From: Ruminiclostridium cellobioparum DSM 1351 = ATCC 15832
GTDB lineage: Bacteria > Bacillota > Clostridia > Acetivibrionales > DSM-1351
Assembly: GCF_000621505.1 (NCBI RefSeq)
Contig: NZ_JHYD01000046.1
Span: 1 to 54,675 of the forward strand
DNA: 54,675 bases
Reading direction: 5' to 3'
Every line of letters begins with the position of its first letter. Positions within the stretch are counted from its first letter, which is position 1. Below are positions 34,870 to 43,500 of the stretch, piece by piece. Below the pieces are notes generated by a model, which had not been told where the DNA came from, searched no databases, and saw only the letters and a program-made list of their open reading frames with translations. Made by a program: the position numbers and the translations under genes.

Positions 34870-35919
34870 TCACTCCCTCAGCAATAATACATGCTCCCGC
34901 AAAAACGCCAGCTCCTGCGGCATATCCCGCAGGGCGGCCCGGTCTTTTTTAGGCATTTCCCACCGGAGGGGCAACAGGCCGGACCCCTTCTTTCGCACCA
35001 TCAGAATATTCGAAAAGGTATCCTCGATTTCACTTATAATCTCAAAGGGGAAAGCGGCGGCGATCTCACCCTCCGGGGCACGGCAGGCAGGAATGATATA
35101 ATTCGCCCGGATGCCTATATATTGAACGCCGCTATCCGCGCCGTCACAGTCAAATTCAATCCCCCAGCCGGGGGCAATCAACCTGCCGTGCTGTACCGCT
35201 GTTTCCGTTATATTCTTACAGCCGGTCAGACGCGCTGCGCCAACGGTGAGCGGCTTTTTAAAAATTTCCCATTTTTGGCCTGTTACCTCTGATTTTCCGT
35301 TGTTCATCACCGCAATATGGTCACATAACCGATACACCTCATCACGGTTGTGGGATACATACAAAACCGGTCCCGCGAACTGTTTCATCACAGACGCAAG
35401 CTCCAGCTCCAGTTCCCATCGCAGGTGGCTGTCCAACGCAGAGAAAGGTTCGTCAAGCATGAGAATATCCGGCGACCCTATTAAAATCCGCGCTAATGCG
35501 CACCGTTGCTTTTCCCCTCCCGAGAGCTGGTGGGGGTATTTGTTCAGGTGCTTTGCAATATGGAAGGTCTCGGCCAATTCGACGGCTGCCCTCCGGCACT
35601 CGCGGCGCGGGCTGATCTTTGTGCCTGCCATAATATTTTTCAACACAGTCATATTGGGAAACAGGGCGTAATCCTGAAATAAAAATCCCGTATTGCGCTT
35701 CTGCGGCGGCAGGTTGATGCCTTTTTCAGAGTCAAACAGGGTCACGCCGCCCAATACGATTTTCCCTTCGTCGGGTTTTGATATACCCGCAATACAGCGA
35801 AGGGTCATGCTCTTGCCGCTGCCCGACGCGCCCATCAGCGCGGTAATGTCCGAGCTTGCGGTGATATCAACATCAAGGGAAAAGCCGCCCAGCTTCTTTT
35901 TAATCTTGCATGCAAGCAT
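34870..35919 (-). CDS. modC: Molybdate ABC transporter ATP-binding protein
   Basis: A 349-residue ATPase for molybdate import. Walker A is GASGSGKSM (about residue 31), the signature is LSGGEKQRCAL (about 130), Walker B is LMLDEPFSALD, and the H-loop is VSHNRDEV. A C-terminal extension of about 110 residues is shorter and less conserved than the usual TOBE/mop domain. It follows modB by four bases. Placing modABC in the nif transcript supplies molybdenum for the FeMo cofactor. Confidence 0.92.
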   Translation of the reverse strand: MLACKIKKKLGGFSLDVDITASSDITALMGASGSGKSMTLRCIAGISKPDEGKIVLGGVTLFDSEKGINLPPQKRNTGFLFQDYALFPNMTVLKNIMAGTKISPRRECRRAAVELAETFHIAKHLNKYPHQLSGGEKQRCALARILIGSPDILMLDEPFSALDSHLRWELELELASVMKQFAGPVLYVSHNRDEVYRLCDHIAVMNNGKSEVTGQKWEIFKKPLTVGAARLTGCKNITETAVQHGRLIAPGWGIEFDCDGADSGVQYIGIRANYIIPACRAPEGEIAAAFPFEIISEIEDTFSNILMVRKKGSGLLPLRWEMPKKDRAALRDMPQELAFLREHVLLLRE

Positions 35920-35923
35920 AGTA

Positions 35924-36586
35924 TCACCCCCTGACCTTGGGCTTGCTGAATATGTTGATCAGAATCATAAACACAAACGATACCGCAAGGTTGACCATAA
36001 CCCACCAAAATGCCGCGTCTTCCTGATTGATCTGCCAAAAATACGCGACAGAAGTAGAAATGGTAGCAGTTTTCCCGGCAATGTAGCCCGACACCATGCT
36101 TGTGGCGCCGTATTCGCCAAGTCCGCGGGCGAATGCCAGCACCGTTCCTGCCAGTATGCCCTGTTTGCAGTTGGGGAGCAGAATGCGCCCGAATATATAC
36201 CATTCCGAAAGTCCCAGCGTCCGGCCCGCGTCCAGCAGATTTTGGTCGAACGCCTCAAACGCGCCGCGAACCGTGCGGTATACAAACGGAAACGCAATTA
36301 CGGTAACCGCGATAACCGAACCTTGCCACCTCATGGTAATCATTGCCGAAAACCATTTATACAGCCACCCGCCCACCGCGCTTTTGGGCGATAGGTATAC
36401 CAATATGAAATACCCTACCACGGTCGGCGGCAATACCATCGGGATTGTAAGCACAGTGTCGCAAATGCCCTTTAAGATACGAGGCATTTTTAGAACGGCA
36501 TAGGCTGCGAGAATACCGAGGGTGAATGCGAGGACGGTGGCGATTGCTGATATCCTGAGTGAATTGTAAAGCGGAAACAAGTCCAC
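35924..36586 (-). CDS. modB: Molybdate ABC transporter permease
   Basis: A 220-residue permease with about five membrane segments. It has TIPMVLPPTVVGYFILVYL near residue 50 and the ATPase-contact loop DAGRTLGLSEWYIFGRILLP near 130, followed by ARGLGEYGATSMVSG. The start is best taken as the GTG at 36586, eight bases after AAGGAGG; an in-frame TTG at 36610 lacks a site. It lies 24 bases after modA. Confidence 0.93.
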   Translation of the reverse strand: MDLFPLYNSLRISAIATVLAFTLGILAAYAVLKMPRILKGICDTVLTIPMVLPPTVVGYFILVYLSPKSAVGGWLYKWFSAMITMRWQGSVIAVTVIAFPFVYRTVRGAFEAFDQNLLDAGRTLGLSEWYIFGRILLPNCKQGILAGTVLAFARGLGEYGATSMVSGYIAGKTATISTSVAYFWQINQEDAAFWWVMVNLAVSFVFMILINIFSKPKVRG

Positions 36587-36610
36587 GCGGTCCACCTCCT
36601 TTGGGTTCAA

Positions 36611-37402
36611 TTATTTTACAACCTCAAAACCCGTCTGTTCAAACACTGCTGCTGCCTCCGGCGAGCTCAAATAATCCAGAAATGCCCGGGCCGCTTCCGC
36701 ATTTACCGAACTCTTCAGCACGGCGGCAGGATAGATCACCGGCGAATGGCTGCCTTCCGGCGCTTCCGCGGCTATGGTCACCGCTTTGGCTGTAGCCGCA
36801 TCGGTGGAGTAAACCACGCCGCAGTCCACACTGCCGCTTTCCACCTGCGACAGCACCTCTTTCACGTTAGAACCAAGCGATGCTTTCTTTTGTATCATAT
36901 CCCATCCGTTTAAGTATTTGAAAATTTCTTCCGAATACTGTCCGACAGGCACGTCGGCGTTGCCCAATGCCATCAGCGACACCTTGTCGGTCAGGCAGTC
37001 CTCGAAGGAAGTGATTCCCTTTGTGCTGTCCTGGGGAACTATGAGAACAACCTTGTTGATCAGTAAATCCCTGCGCGTGCCGGCATCTATGTAACCGTCC
37101 TCAAGCGCGTCCATCTGCTTTTGCGCCGCCGAAACAAACAGGTCTGCTTCGGCTCCGTTTTCAATCTGGGTTTGCAGCTTGCCGCTGGAGTCGAAGTTGA
37201 AGGTGAGTGTCACCGCGGGTACTTTCTCTTTGTAAAGTGAGGCTATCTCGCTCAGCGACTCGGTCAGGCTGGCTGCGGCGAACACCGACAGGGTGACGGG
37301 TTGGCCGGACACAGGCGGCACGGATGTTTTCACGGTGCCGCATCCTGTGAGAAAGGCGGTACAGAAAATAAAGGTTAATAGAACTGAAAACAATTTTTTC
37401 AT
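36611..37402 (-). CDS. modA: Molybdate-binding lipoprotein
   Basis: A 263-residue binding protein. The signal peptide ends in a lipobox (FLTGC, Cys about 20). The ModA motifs are LSVFAAASLTESLSEIA, TFNFDSSGKLQTQIENGAEADLFVSA and VDCGVVYSTDA. GGGGTG lies six bases before the ATG at 37402; upstream in-frame ATGs would spoil the signal peptide. It captures molybdate outside the membrane for ModBC. Confidence 0.93.
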   Translation of the reverse strand: MKKLFSVLLTFIFCTAFLTGCGTVKTSVPPVSGQPVTLSVFAAASLTESLSEIASLYKEKVPAVTLTFNFDSSGKLQTQIENGAEADLFVSAAQKQMDALEDGYIDAGTRRDLLINKVVLIVPQDSTKGITSFEDCLTDKVSLMALGNADVPVGQYSEEIFKYLNGWDMIQKKASLGSNVKEVLSQVESGSVDCGVVYSTDAATAKAVTIAAEAPEGSHSPVIYPAAVLKSSVNAEAARAFLDYLSSPEAAAVFEQTGFEVVK

Positions 37403-37430
37403 AGCAACACCCCTTTTCATAGTCATTTTC

Positions 37431-38252
37431 TTATTGTTTTTCATTAACAATCTCTAAAAATCTCTCCTGCAATTCCCTTGCGCCGGTGGTTGTGATTCCC
37501 CAGTCAAAAACCGACGCGCTTGCATGGACCAATTGAGCCAAATCGCAATTTCCGGCGCGTTCACCGATGCCTCCTACGGTCACGTCGGCATATACACAGC
37601 CCGCTTTTGCCGCTTCCACCGTGTTGGCAACCGCCATACCTAAATCGTTGTGGGCGTGGAATCCCAACTCTGCCTTGTTTTCGACTGCGGAAGAAAAGTC
37701 TTTAATCACCCTGCGGCATAAAGACGGCGTCGCCACACCCACCGTATCCGAAAGACGTATCCGGGTAATCCCGAAATCCAGCAGCACCTGCACCACAGAC
37801 AGCATAAATGCCGCTTCCGAGCGGAACGCATCTTCAAAGCCCACCGAAAGTCCGATGCCGCTCTTTTCAATCATGCCGAGGCACGCGTACAGTTGATTCA
37901 TAACCCAATTTTTGTTTTTTCTCAGTTTCGCATAGATGTGTACATAAGATACCGGCACGCTGACATGTATCAGATCGGGGCGGCAGTCTATCGAGTGTTC
38001 GATATCCGAGGGCATAAGCCGCGCCCAAACCGAAATAACCGCTTTTTTGCGGTTTTCCATGATTTTTATGATATTTTCCTTTTCAATCTTTGACGACGCA
38101 GGCACACCTGCTTCTATTTGGTGTATGCCATATTCGTCCAACAGCCGGGCAATTTTCAGCTTCTGCTGACTGGTGAAGGAAACGCCGGGCATCTGCTCAC
38201 CGTCCCGCAGGGTGCTGTCTAAAATGTATCGTCTTGGCTTCAACTCCGGCAC
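37431..38252 (-). CDS. nifV: Homocitrate synthase, N-terminal (alpha) subunit, NifV-alpha
   Basis: A 273-residue protein equal to the catalytic TIM-barrel half of NifV: DSTLRDGEQMPGVSFTSQQK (metal-binding Asp and catalytic Arg), HQIEAGVPASSKIEKENI, RIRLSDTVGVATPSL, and the metal-binding HAHNDLGMAVAN. It stops near residue 273 without the C-terminal domains, which are encoded by the gene just upstream; the two overlap by 13 bases. The pair condenses 2-oxoglutarate and acetyl-CoA to homocitrate, the organic ligand of FeMo-co. The GTG at 38252 is the likely start, though the ribosome site is crowded against it. Confidence 0.9.
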   Translation of the reverse strand: MPELKPRRYILDSTLRDGEQMPGVSFTSQQKLKIARLLDEYGIHQIEAGVPASSKIEKENIIKIMENRKKAVISVWARLMPSDIEHSIDCRPDLIHVSVPVSYVHIYAKLRKNKNWVMNQLYACLGMIEKSGIGLSVGFEDAFRSEAAFMLSVVQVLLDFGITRIRLSDTVGVATPSLCRRVIKDFSSAVENKAELGFHAHNDLGMAVANTVEAAKAGCVYADVTVGGIGERAGNCDLAQLVHASASVFDWGITTTGARELQERFLEIVNEKQ

Positions 38253-39202
38253 CCCCTTACGATCTCAATAAACTCCAGGTTTGTGAGTGCGCCGTTTTTT
38301 TCGGCACTTGTCTGTTTCACACGCTCCAGTATCACAGGTATGAACGTTTTGTCGCATGTCAGCCCCAACTCCTCAAGCTTGATCAGCACCGACTGCGCTC
38401 CGCTGTGTTTTCCAATTACCACCTTGCGCGTCAGACCAACCACTTCGGGAGGGAAAGGCTCGTAACATTTGGGCTGTTTGGCTATGCCGTCCACATGAAT
38501 ACCCGACTCCACATGGAAGATCCGTTGGCCGATGACCGGCTTGTTGGGGCGAACGGTTTGCCCGGTGATTTTACGCAAAAGCTCTGCCATCTCAGGAAAA
38601 AACTCATAAGTTTTACCTGCCTTGCGGAGTCTTTGAACACGCAGAATGATAATTAATTCTTCTGTAGGCGCAAATCCGCCCACACCGCCGAAGGACGTTA
38701 CAATATCGGTTCCCGTACCGGACAACACCCACTCGGCCGCCAGAGCAGCGGCACAATGAAAGCCATTTGCCGGGCAAAACTCAATATCACCGAAAAAACA
38801 CTCCTTCAGGTGCCCGAATGTTCTTAAATAGTCGCCTGTCAACATGTCATCCAGTCCGCATATACGCAATTTCGCACATTCCGCATATCTGGCTATGGTG
38901 TACGACTCGCGGATATCGTTGAGTAAAATTTCGGTACGGATTTTATCATTAGAACCGGCCGGAGCGTTCCGGCAGACAAAACGCGGGATGTCCGGAAATT
39001 TTGTAATGTCTGAAGCCTGCCCTATCTGAAGCACATACGACGAATATGGGGGAAGAGGAGACAGCAGTTTGTACATTTTTTCAGAAAGCTCAATGGCATC
39101 GGCATCCATTTCTATGAGGAACTCCAGAAACCGGGACAGTGACGGCACATCAGGAGGTACATCATCAAGACAAGACAGGGTACGGTCAGTAATCCGGATC
39201 AT
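38240..39202 (-). CDS. nifV: Homocitrate synthase, C-terminal (omega) subunit, NifV-omega
   Basis: A 320-residue protein matching the C-terminal half of NifV. The second half has HVESGIHVDGIAKQPKCYEPF, PPEVVGLTRKVVIGKHSGAQSV and a closing helical region, the communication and LeuA-like domains. The first half (RITDRTLSCLDD, AIELSEKMYKLLSPL) is a decayed TIM-barrel without the catalytic metal motif. C. pasteurianum has the same omega-then-alpha order. The ATG at 39202 is eight bases after GGAGG, a better fit than the ATG at 39208. Confidence 0.88.
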   Translation of the reverse strand: MIRITDRTLSCLDDVPPDVPSLSRFLEFLIEMDADAIELSEKMYKLLSPLPPYSSYVLQIGQASDITKFPDIPRFVCRNAPAGSNDKIRTEILLNDIRESYTIARYAECAKLRICGLDDMLTGDYLRTFGHLKECFFGDIEFCPANGFHCAAALAAEWVLSGTGTDIVTSFGGVGGFAPTEELIIILRVQRLRKAGKTYEFFPEMAELLRKITGQTVRPNKPVIGQRIFHVESGIHVDGIAKQPKCYEPFPPEVVGLTRKVVIGKHSGAQSVLIKLEELGLTCDKTFIPVILERVKQTSAEKNGALTNLEFIEIVRGCRS

Positions 39203-39232
39203 CAACATCGCCTCCTTTTCCCATAATTCAAA

Positions 39233-39541
39233 TCAGATTCTGTATTCCTCCGCAGGCGTTCCGCCCTCCATGTGCTTTTCGCAGATTTCCTCTACTGCAT
39301 CCTCATCCAGATTGCCGTACCATACCCCTTCGGGATATACCACAGCAATCGGCCCCTTGTCGCAAATACCGAAACAGCCGGTGTTTGTGACAAGGCAATC
39401 GGCAGAAAGCTCCCTGGCCTCAATTTCTTCCATAAATTTTTGAACCAGATTCACACTTCCCTTCTGAAAGCAGAATCCCTTCTGCATACCGTTAATACGG
39501 CAGCTTGTGCAAACAAAAATATGATATTTAGGCGATTCCAT
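39233..39541 (-). CDS. Thioredoxin-fold [2Fe-2S] ferredoxin, nif-associated
   Basis: A 102-residue ferredoxin of the C. pasteurianum 2Fe-2S (Shethna-protein-like) family. Cys11, Cys14, Cys24, Cys56 and Cys60 occupy the same numbered positions as in that protein, in FVCTSCRI, GFCFQKG and NTGCFGICDKGP. The fold is thioredoxin-like and the protein is soluble. The gene overlaps the end of nifN-B by 14 bases and precedes nifV-omega. The known relative interacts with the MoFe protein, so a nitrogenase-linked electron-transfer or protective role is likely. Confidence 0.93.
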   Translation of the reverse strand: MESPKYHIFVCTSCRINGMQKGFCFQKGSVNLVQKFMEEIEARELSADCLVTNTGCFGICDKGPIAVVYPEGVWYGNLDEDAVEEICEKHMEGGTPAEEYRI

Positions 39542-42122
39542 TCATAGCGCTCCTTTCCCTGGCCGCCAGCGTGACGGCTGTCTCAACTCTCTCATAGGTG
39601 GCAATTGCGTCAATTCCGTTCTCTTTCAACCGTTTTTCGGGAACCAACCCGATTCTGAGTGCCAGTACAGCTTCACAGTCTGCCACCGCGCCAATGACCG
39701 ACTCCCATCGATCCTCCTTATCGTCGCATTCCAGGCCATTGCAATACCGGCTCACCTTGCGGGTTTCAACAAACCGCGTGTCCTCTCCGTCGCTCTCGAA
39801 GATGTAAAATTCTTTTGCGTGACCGAAATGTATATCCACAATTGCGCCGCTTTTTGTGGCCACTGCGAACCGCTTGTAAGGCCTTGTTTCCGATGCGGGC
39901 TTTTCCCGAAGGTGAATGGAAATGTCTTCGTCCAGCGTTCCAGCTGCGTCGGAGCGGCATTGGCGGCAGTGTGCCATTTGCTTGATGTTTACTCCGCACA
40001 CCTCCCGGATCGCCTTGATCTCCATATTTGTCATGCGGTCAAGCGCCTCAAAGGAGGAGCCTCTTACAGGAATGTGCGGCATGATGTTGGTCATAAAAGC
40101 CCCGAGCGCCGCGGCCTGTTTTGTCACTTCAAAGATATGACTGTCGTTAATCCCTTTCAGCGCGACGCAGTTCACCTTGCACATAATATCCGCATCCGCC
40201 AGCATTTTAATTCCCGCCAGCTGATTGGCAAGCAGTATGGAAGCACCCTCTGTTCCGGTATATGTCTTTCCCATATAGTTGATATGTTGATAGATCTTTG
40301 CGCCGACGGATGGATCGACTGCGTTTACCGTCACGGTTACATGGCTTACGCCAAGTTTTTTAAGTTCCGGAACATACATCGGCAGCATCAGGCCGTTTGT
40401 GGCAATACAAAATGTAATGTCGGCGTCATACTCCCGAATCAGCCGCAGGGTCTCGCGGGTTTCCTCAAAATTCGCCAGGGCATCACCGGGTCCGGCTATG
40501 CCCACCACCGTTAAGTTCGGCATGGATTCCTTCAGCTTCATGTACCGCTCCAGCGCTTCGGCAGGCGTTAAAATTTTAGACGCTACTCCCGGACGGCTTT
40601 CATTCATACAGTCAAAGTTGCGCAGACAGTAGTTGCACTGAATGTTGCATTTGGGTGCAACCGGCAGATGTACCCGTGCGTTTTTACAGGCGTGTTCGCC
40701 AAAGCAGGGATGGGACGCGGTCTTGGCATGGATGTCGGCCGGCGGCGCGGGCCGGGTTTTAAAAAACCTGTCGTACAGTGCGCCGCGAAAACCGGTTTCC
40801 GTTTTCTCCAGCATACAGTTGGCCGACTGATCCAGCAGGTTCAGCGAGCCTTCAAAGCCCAGCATACGCACTCGCTGCCCGCCCACGTAATCGTGGATGG
40901 GAAATGCGCACCGAATCAGGGGAATATCCAGCTTGTGGGCGATACGGCGTCCGTCGGAACTGCCGATGAGCAAATTTACGCCAAGCTGCCGGCAATATCT
41001 TTCAATTTCGTCAAAGTCGCTGTCGTCCAATATGGCCATTTCCTCTGCCGGATAAAAGTCCTTATAATCTTCAAACTCTGCGTCAAGCAGCTCTTTCAAT
41101 CGGGGAGATACCGAGCCCGTCGCCGCCAGTAACGGCAGTATCCCGTTTTCACAGCACAGCCGTATAACCGCAGTTACAAAGTCGGGCTCGCCGAATACAG
41201 CCGCCCGCGCTTTCGCGCAGTATTTGTGGGAATCTACCATCGCGTCCAGATACCGTCCCCGCGCTTTTATCATATCAACGGTGACAGCACCGCCCGCGTC
41301 TTCCAATGTGGTCAGCAGCTGATCCATGCCCCGTACGCCCACGGGAAGCGGCAGTTTCACATAGGGTACCCGGTAGGTCTCATAAAGATATGCGGCGGGA
41401 GAAGCTTTCTCGTCTGTAAACTCCGAAAACTCAACTGTCAGCCGGGCTCCCGCCATTTTTGCAATGTCGGATAAGGAGGTTCCACCCGTTTTCAGGCGGT
41501 TGTACCGCTTTTCGGTCACACCGTCCAAATTGTCCGAAAGGTCGGGCAGCAGGATAAAATCCATACCCGCCCCGTTTAGAAGGTCTTTCAGCCAGCGGGT
41601 ATCCGCGGGTGAAATCATGGGCGTTATGACATTGATTTTACCGTTGGGTGCTGTGCTTTGTTCGGTCTGCTCCAGCACCGCGCGAATTGCGGCGAACCAG
41701 CCTTCGTTTTGTGTACCGCCGTATCCCGGAGCCGCCACATGGATGATTTTTACCCCTGTACCGGGATTTTGTTCATAAAATTTTTTTACAATCGCACCCA
41801 CATCCTCGCCGATGGTTTCGGCCAAACAGGTGGTGCACACCCCGATTGCCTCCGGGGCGTACAAGTCAATGAGATTGCGCAAACCTTTGAGCAGGTTTGC
41901 TTCCCCGCCGAACACAGTGCCTTCTTCGGTAAGGGAGGAGGATGCGATATCCACCGGCTCGTTATAGTGTGTCGCCATATGCCGCCGGATATAAGTCGCG
42001 CACCCCTGCGAGCCATGCAGGATGGACATGCAGCCCTTTATCCCGCAGAGCGCACTGACCGCACCCATTGGCATGCACATTTTGCAGGGGTTTACGTTTA
42101 AATTAACTAGATTTGCGCCCAT
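39528..42122 (-). CDS. nifN-B: NifN-NifB fusion protein
   Basis: A fusion of about 864 residues. Residues 1 to about 445 are NifN, one half of the NifEN scaffold (NPCKMCMPMGAVSALCGIKG, then HGSQGCATYIRRHM, then TTCLAETIGEDVGAIV). From about 455 to 745 it is the radical-SAM NifB (HPCFGEHACKNARVHLPVAP, the CNIQCNYC cluster motif, then NFDCMNESRPGVASKIL), which builds NifB-co. The last 115 residues (FAVATKSGAIVDIHFGHAKEF) are the NifX-like cofactor-binding domain usual for NifB. GAAGGAGGG precedes the ATG at 42122, better than the ATG at 42149. It overlaps nifE by 16 bases. The same fusion is known from C. pasteurianum. Confidence 0.95.
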   Translation of the reverse strand: MGANLVNLNVNPCKMCMPMGAVSALCGIKGCMSILHGSQGCATYIRRHMATHYNEPVDIASSSLTEEGTVFGGEANLLKGLRNLIDLYAPEAIGVCTTCLAETIGEDVGAIVKKFYEQNPGTGVKIIHVAAPGYGGTQNEGWFAAIRAVLEQTEQSTAPNGKINVITPMISPADTRWLKDLLNGAGMDFILLPDLSDNLDGVTEKRYNRLKTGGTSLSDIAKMAGARLTVEFSEFTDEKASPAAYLYETYRVPYVKLPLPVGVRGMDQLLTTLEDAGGAVTVDMIKARGRYLDAMVDSHKYCAKARAAVFGEPDFVTAVIRLCCENGILPLLAATGSVSPRLKELLDAEFEDYKDFYPAEEMAILDDSDFDEIERYCRQLGVNLLIGSSDGRRIAHKLDIPLIRCAFPIHDYVGGQRVRMLGFEGSLNLLDQSANCMLEKTETGFRGALYDRFFKTRPAPPADIHAKTASHPCFGEHACKNARVHLPVAPKCNIQCNYCLRNFDCMNESRPGVASKILTPAEALERYMKLKESMPNLTVVGIAGPGDALANFEETRETLRLIREYDADITFCIATNGLMLPMYVPELKKLGVSHVTVTVNAVDPSVGAKIYQHINYMGKTYTGTEGASILLANQLAGIKMLADADIMCKVNCVALKGINDSHIFEVTKQAAALGAFMTNIMPHIPVRGSSFEALDRMTNMEIKAIREVCGVNIKQMAHCRQCRSDAAGTLDEDISIHLREKPASETRPYKRFAVATKSGAIVDIHFGHAKEFYIFESDGEDTRFVETRKVSRYCNGLECDDKEDRWESVIGAVADCEAVLALRIGLVPEKRLKENGIDAIATYERVETAVTLAARERSAMNGIA

Positions 42123-43465
42123 GCCGGTCCCTCCTTCACATATTTCCATACGGGACTGTTAATAGTTGTATGCACTTCCCGGACAAAATTCTCAATTCCC
42201 TCAAAGCCCGCCAGCGGATGTTTTCGCTCATGGTTGTGATCGCAGAAGGCAATTCCCAGTTTATAAGCCAGCGGACGTTCCTTCACGCCGCCCACTAAAA
42301 TGTCGGCCTGTTTCTCAAGCATGAACCGCTCCAGTTCGGCAGGATTCGCATCGTCCAGTATCACCGCCTCACCGTCTGCCAGGGCGCTGATGATTTCATA
42401 TTCATCCTTTTTGCCGGTCTGGGTTCCCGCAACCACCGTTTTCATACCCAGTTCGTTGAACTGGCGAATCAGAGATATTGCCTTGAATCCGCCGCCCACA
42501 AAGATGGCTGCGCGTTTGCCTTCCAAAGATGGCTTGTATTTTTCGATAACGGGTACAACCTCCGATGTCCTGCGCTTTGCTAACTCACGTGCCTTTGCCG
42601 AGATTTCGGGCTTCCCGAGGGCGTCCGCGACGCGAAACAGCGAAGCTGTTGTGTCCTCAATGCCGAAAAAACTCACCTTTATATAAGGAATATCCATTTC
42701 GGAGTACATACGCTCGGCGAGGTATGTGGACGAACCGGCACATTGTACAAGGTTCAGCACAGCCGTGGGTGCCCGCATGAGCTTTTCGTATGACGCGTCG
42801 CCTGTTATTGTGGATATAACCGGAATGCCGATTTCCTCCAAATAACTTCTGATAATCCATGTTTCACCCGCAAGATTGTAATCTCCCAAAATATTCACAC
42901 CAAAGCGCTTCGATTGGTTTATGCCGGGCAAAATCAGCGCCATAATGGCGTCACATGCCAGCTTATAACCTTGCGGCTTAGTGCCGGAGAAGCCGGGAGC
43001 TTTTACGGGAATTACCCGTATGCCGTATTTCTTTGCGGCCGCACGGCAAACCGCTTCTATGTCGTCACCGATTACACCTGCAATGCAGGTGGCGTAAACA
43101 AATATCAGTTTAGGCGCTGGTTCCGCCTTTTCCATCAGCTCGTCAATGGCTGCCGACAGCTTTTTTTCCCCGCCGAATACGATATCGGTTTCCCGGAGGT
43201 CAGTGGAAAAACTGTTGCGGTAGGTTGACGCTCCGGAAGTGAGGCTTCCGCGGATATCCCAGGTGTAGCTGGCGCACCCGATGGGTCCGTGGACGATATG
43301 ATATGCGTCGGTGATGGGATTCAGCACTACGCGTGCGCCGCAGTACACACATGCCCGCTGGCTCACCGCGCCGGATACGCTTTCCCGCTCACAGCATATC
43401 CCACGTCCATGTTCGTTCATATCTGAAATAGACGCCTTACGTTCTTCCAATACACTCATATGCAC
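42107..43465 (-). CDS. nifE: Nitrogenase FeMo-cofactor scaffold NifE
   Basis: About 452 residues, homologous to NifD. It has RACVYCGARVVLNPITDAYHIVHGPIGCASYTWD, DIVFGGEKKLSAAIDEL, YATCIAGVIGDDIEAVC and GNILGDYNLAGETW-like VNILGDYNLAGETW, with the Cys in NLVQCAGSSTYLAERMYSE. With the NifN half of the next protein it forms the scaffold on which the cofactor matures. The start is uncertain: the GTG at 43465 is ten bases after GGAGG, while ATG 43459 and a longer frame from 43489 are alternatives. Confidence 0.93.
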   Translation of the reverse strand: MHMSVLEERKASISDMNEHGRGICCERESVSGAVSQRACVYCGARVVLNPITDAYHIVHGPIGCASYTWDIRGSLTSGASTYRNSFSTDLRETDIVFGGEKKLSAAIDELMEKAEPAPKLIFVYATCIAGVIGDDIEAVCRAAAKKYGIRVIPVKAPGFSGTKPQGYKLACDAIMALILPGINQSKRFGVNILGDYNLAGETWIIRSYLEEIGIPVISTITGDASYEKLMRAPTAVLNLVQCAGSSTYLAERMYSEMDIPYIKVSFFGIEDTTASLFRVADALGKPEISAKARELAKRRTSEVVPVIEKYKPSLEGKRAAIFVGGGFKAISLIRQFNELGMKTVVAGTQTGKKDEYEIISALADGEAVILDDANPAELERFMLEKQADILVGGVKERPLAYKLGIAFCDHNHERKHPLAGFEGIENFVREVHTTINSPVWKYVKEGPAWAQI

Positions 43466-43500
43466 AGTAACCGCACCTCCTGACACCAAAAACTCTATAA

